From Rhabditoides inermis (lineage: Eukaryota > Nematoda > Chromadorea > Rhabditida > Rhabditidae), in contig CAWZYM010000093.1 in assembly GCA_963966185.1 (NCBI GenBank), forward strand, positions 7,501 to 71,500: a stretch of DNA of 64,000 nt, in the 5' to 3' direction. Positions 63,816-64,000 of the stretch are shown here, one piece after another (within the stretch, counting starts at the first letter, position 1; every line of letters begins with the position of its first letter). A model generated the notes under the pieces. It did not search any database. It was not told where the DNA came from and saw nothing but the letters and a program-made list of their open reading frames with translations. The position numbers were made by a program, and so were the translations under genes.

Positions 63816-63888
63816 CGCTCCCGGGAAGGTTCGAACTTCCGACCTTTCGGTTAACAGCCGAACGCGCTGCCGATTGCGCCACGGAAGC
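63816..63888 (-). tRNA. tRNA-Asn(GTT), unit B45
   Basis: Consensus; last gene of the array, no tRNA-Leu follows. Confidence 0.95.
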
Positions 63889-63955
63889 ACCACTTTTTTT
63901 GAGAGACACTCCAATGAACATTGCCAGACATACGAAAACTGATGCAAAAATAAAC

Positions 63956-64000
63956 TGTGAATAGTAATGTTGTCCCAATTATTCCAGTTTAGAATTTGTA
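63956..64000. other. Right flank of the array
   Basis: Sequence departs from the repeat after ATAAAC at 63955. Nothing recognisable in the remaining 45 bp. Confidence 0.7.

Larger units (their letters stand above)
15624..63955. repeat. Tandem 5S rRNA / tRNA-Asp / tRNA-Asn / tRNA-Leu array, 65 units
   Basis: Sixty-five direct repeats of about 735 bp. Order along +: 5S (+, 119 bp), 49-bp spacer, tRNA-Asp (-), 119-bp spacer, tRNA-Asn (-), 74-76-bp spacer, tRNA-Leu (-), about 145-bp spacer. The left end begins at nucleotide 23 of a 5S gene; the right end stops in the Asn-Leu spacer. All tRNAs have intact box A and box B and a T4-T6 terminator a few bp past the 3' end. Copies differ by roughly 0-2 percent within a type. 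ORFs of 60-140 codons run through every unit on both strands, but they read through RNA genes and are not protein genes. Confidence 0.97.
30289..63955. repeat. B-type sub-array (units B1-B45)
   Basis: Period 733 bp, stretched by poly-T or poly-A length changes in some units. Diagnostic marks: GATATTAAGACC, CAAAATAAGCG before Asn, GCTTTTTTGAG after Asn, CTCTCATATCGG and CATCCCACGG after Leu, TTGGCCAAGTAATAG, TTTTTTCACACAAATCAC ahead of the 5S gene. Unit B45 lacks tRNA-Leu. Confidence 0.9.

Noticed and set aside
15624..63955. CRISPR-like array or satellite DNA
   Set aside because: Units are long, hold four RNA genes with internal promoters and terminators, and there are no short repeats with unique spacers.
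15798..63978. Hundreds of ORFs of 60-143 codons on both strands repeating every 733-735 bp (e.g. 'MTDADTNHYTTEDMWGDSC' and 'MPDIRKLMQKINKRSDQSG' families)
   Set aside because: They run across tRNA and 5S genes in several frames and change with spacer indels; they are shadows of the RNA gene array, not a repeated protein family.

Overview
This is nuclear DNA of an animal. Genes have many short spliced exons (GT-AG introns, some only about 60 bp), there is a PTPN4/PTPN3-type phosphatase with a PDZ domain, a BTB-BACK gene, eukaryotic Pol III genes and PIF/Harbinger-, mariner- and piggyBac-type elements. Introns are loaded with (CT)n/(GA)n tracts. I cannot name the species; the compact introns suggest an invertebrate, possibly a non-bilaterian such as a sponge (weak inference).

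Layout. 1-5516: microsatellite-rich DNA with only weak exon candidates. 5517-10643 (+): thirteen 3' exons of a PTPN4-like tyrosine phosphatase (linker, PDZ, PTP domain, stop, poly(A) signal at 10876). 11319-12131: an internally deleted PIF/Harbinger element with about 40-bp inverted ends and TAA target duplications. 12201-14265 (-): a ten-exon BTB-BACK gene, 287 aa, whose exon phases all agree. 14835 to about 15545 (-): a decayed second copy of the 3' half of that gene, with in-frame stops.

15624-63955: the main feature, a tandem array of 65 head-to-tail units of about 735 bp. Each unit holds a divergent but foldable 5S rRNA gene on the + strand, followed on the - strand by tRNA-Asp(GTC), tRNA-Asn(GTT) and tRNA-Leu(AAG). 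That makes about 259 Pol III genes in 48 kb. Units 1-20 (A type, 735 bp period) differ from units 21-65 (B type, 733 bp period) in the spacers. Shared private mutations at constant offsets (4412, 3666, 4409 bp) show multi-unit duplications. Each 5S gene converges on its tRNA-Asp across a palindromic T4/A4 element that can end transcription from both sides. Both array ends lie inside the window: the left end cuts a 5S gene, the right end stops before a tRNA-Leu. Two small transposons sit inside single units, one of them within a tRNA-Asp gene.

The array supplies 5S rRNA and three tRNAs in fixed 1:1:1:1 dosage. The layout recalls the tRNA (sometimes plus 5S) arrays of Entamoeba, but here lies next to animal genes. 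In the entries, units are named A1-A20 and B1-B45. 'Consensus' means no change seen relative to the reference copy described in full (5S A2, Asp A2, Asn A1, Leu A1).
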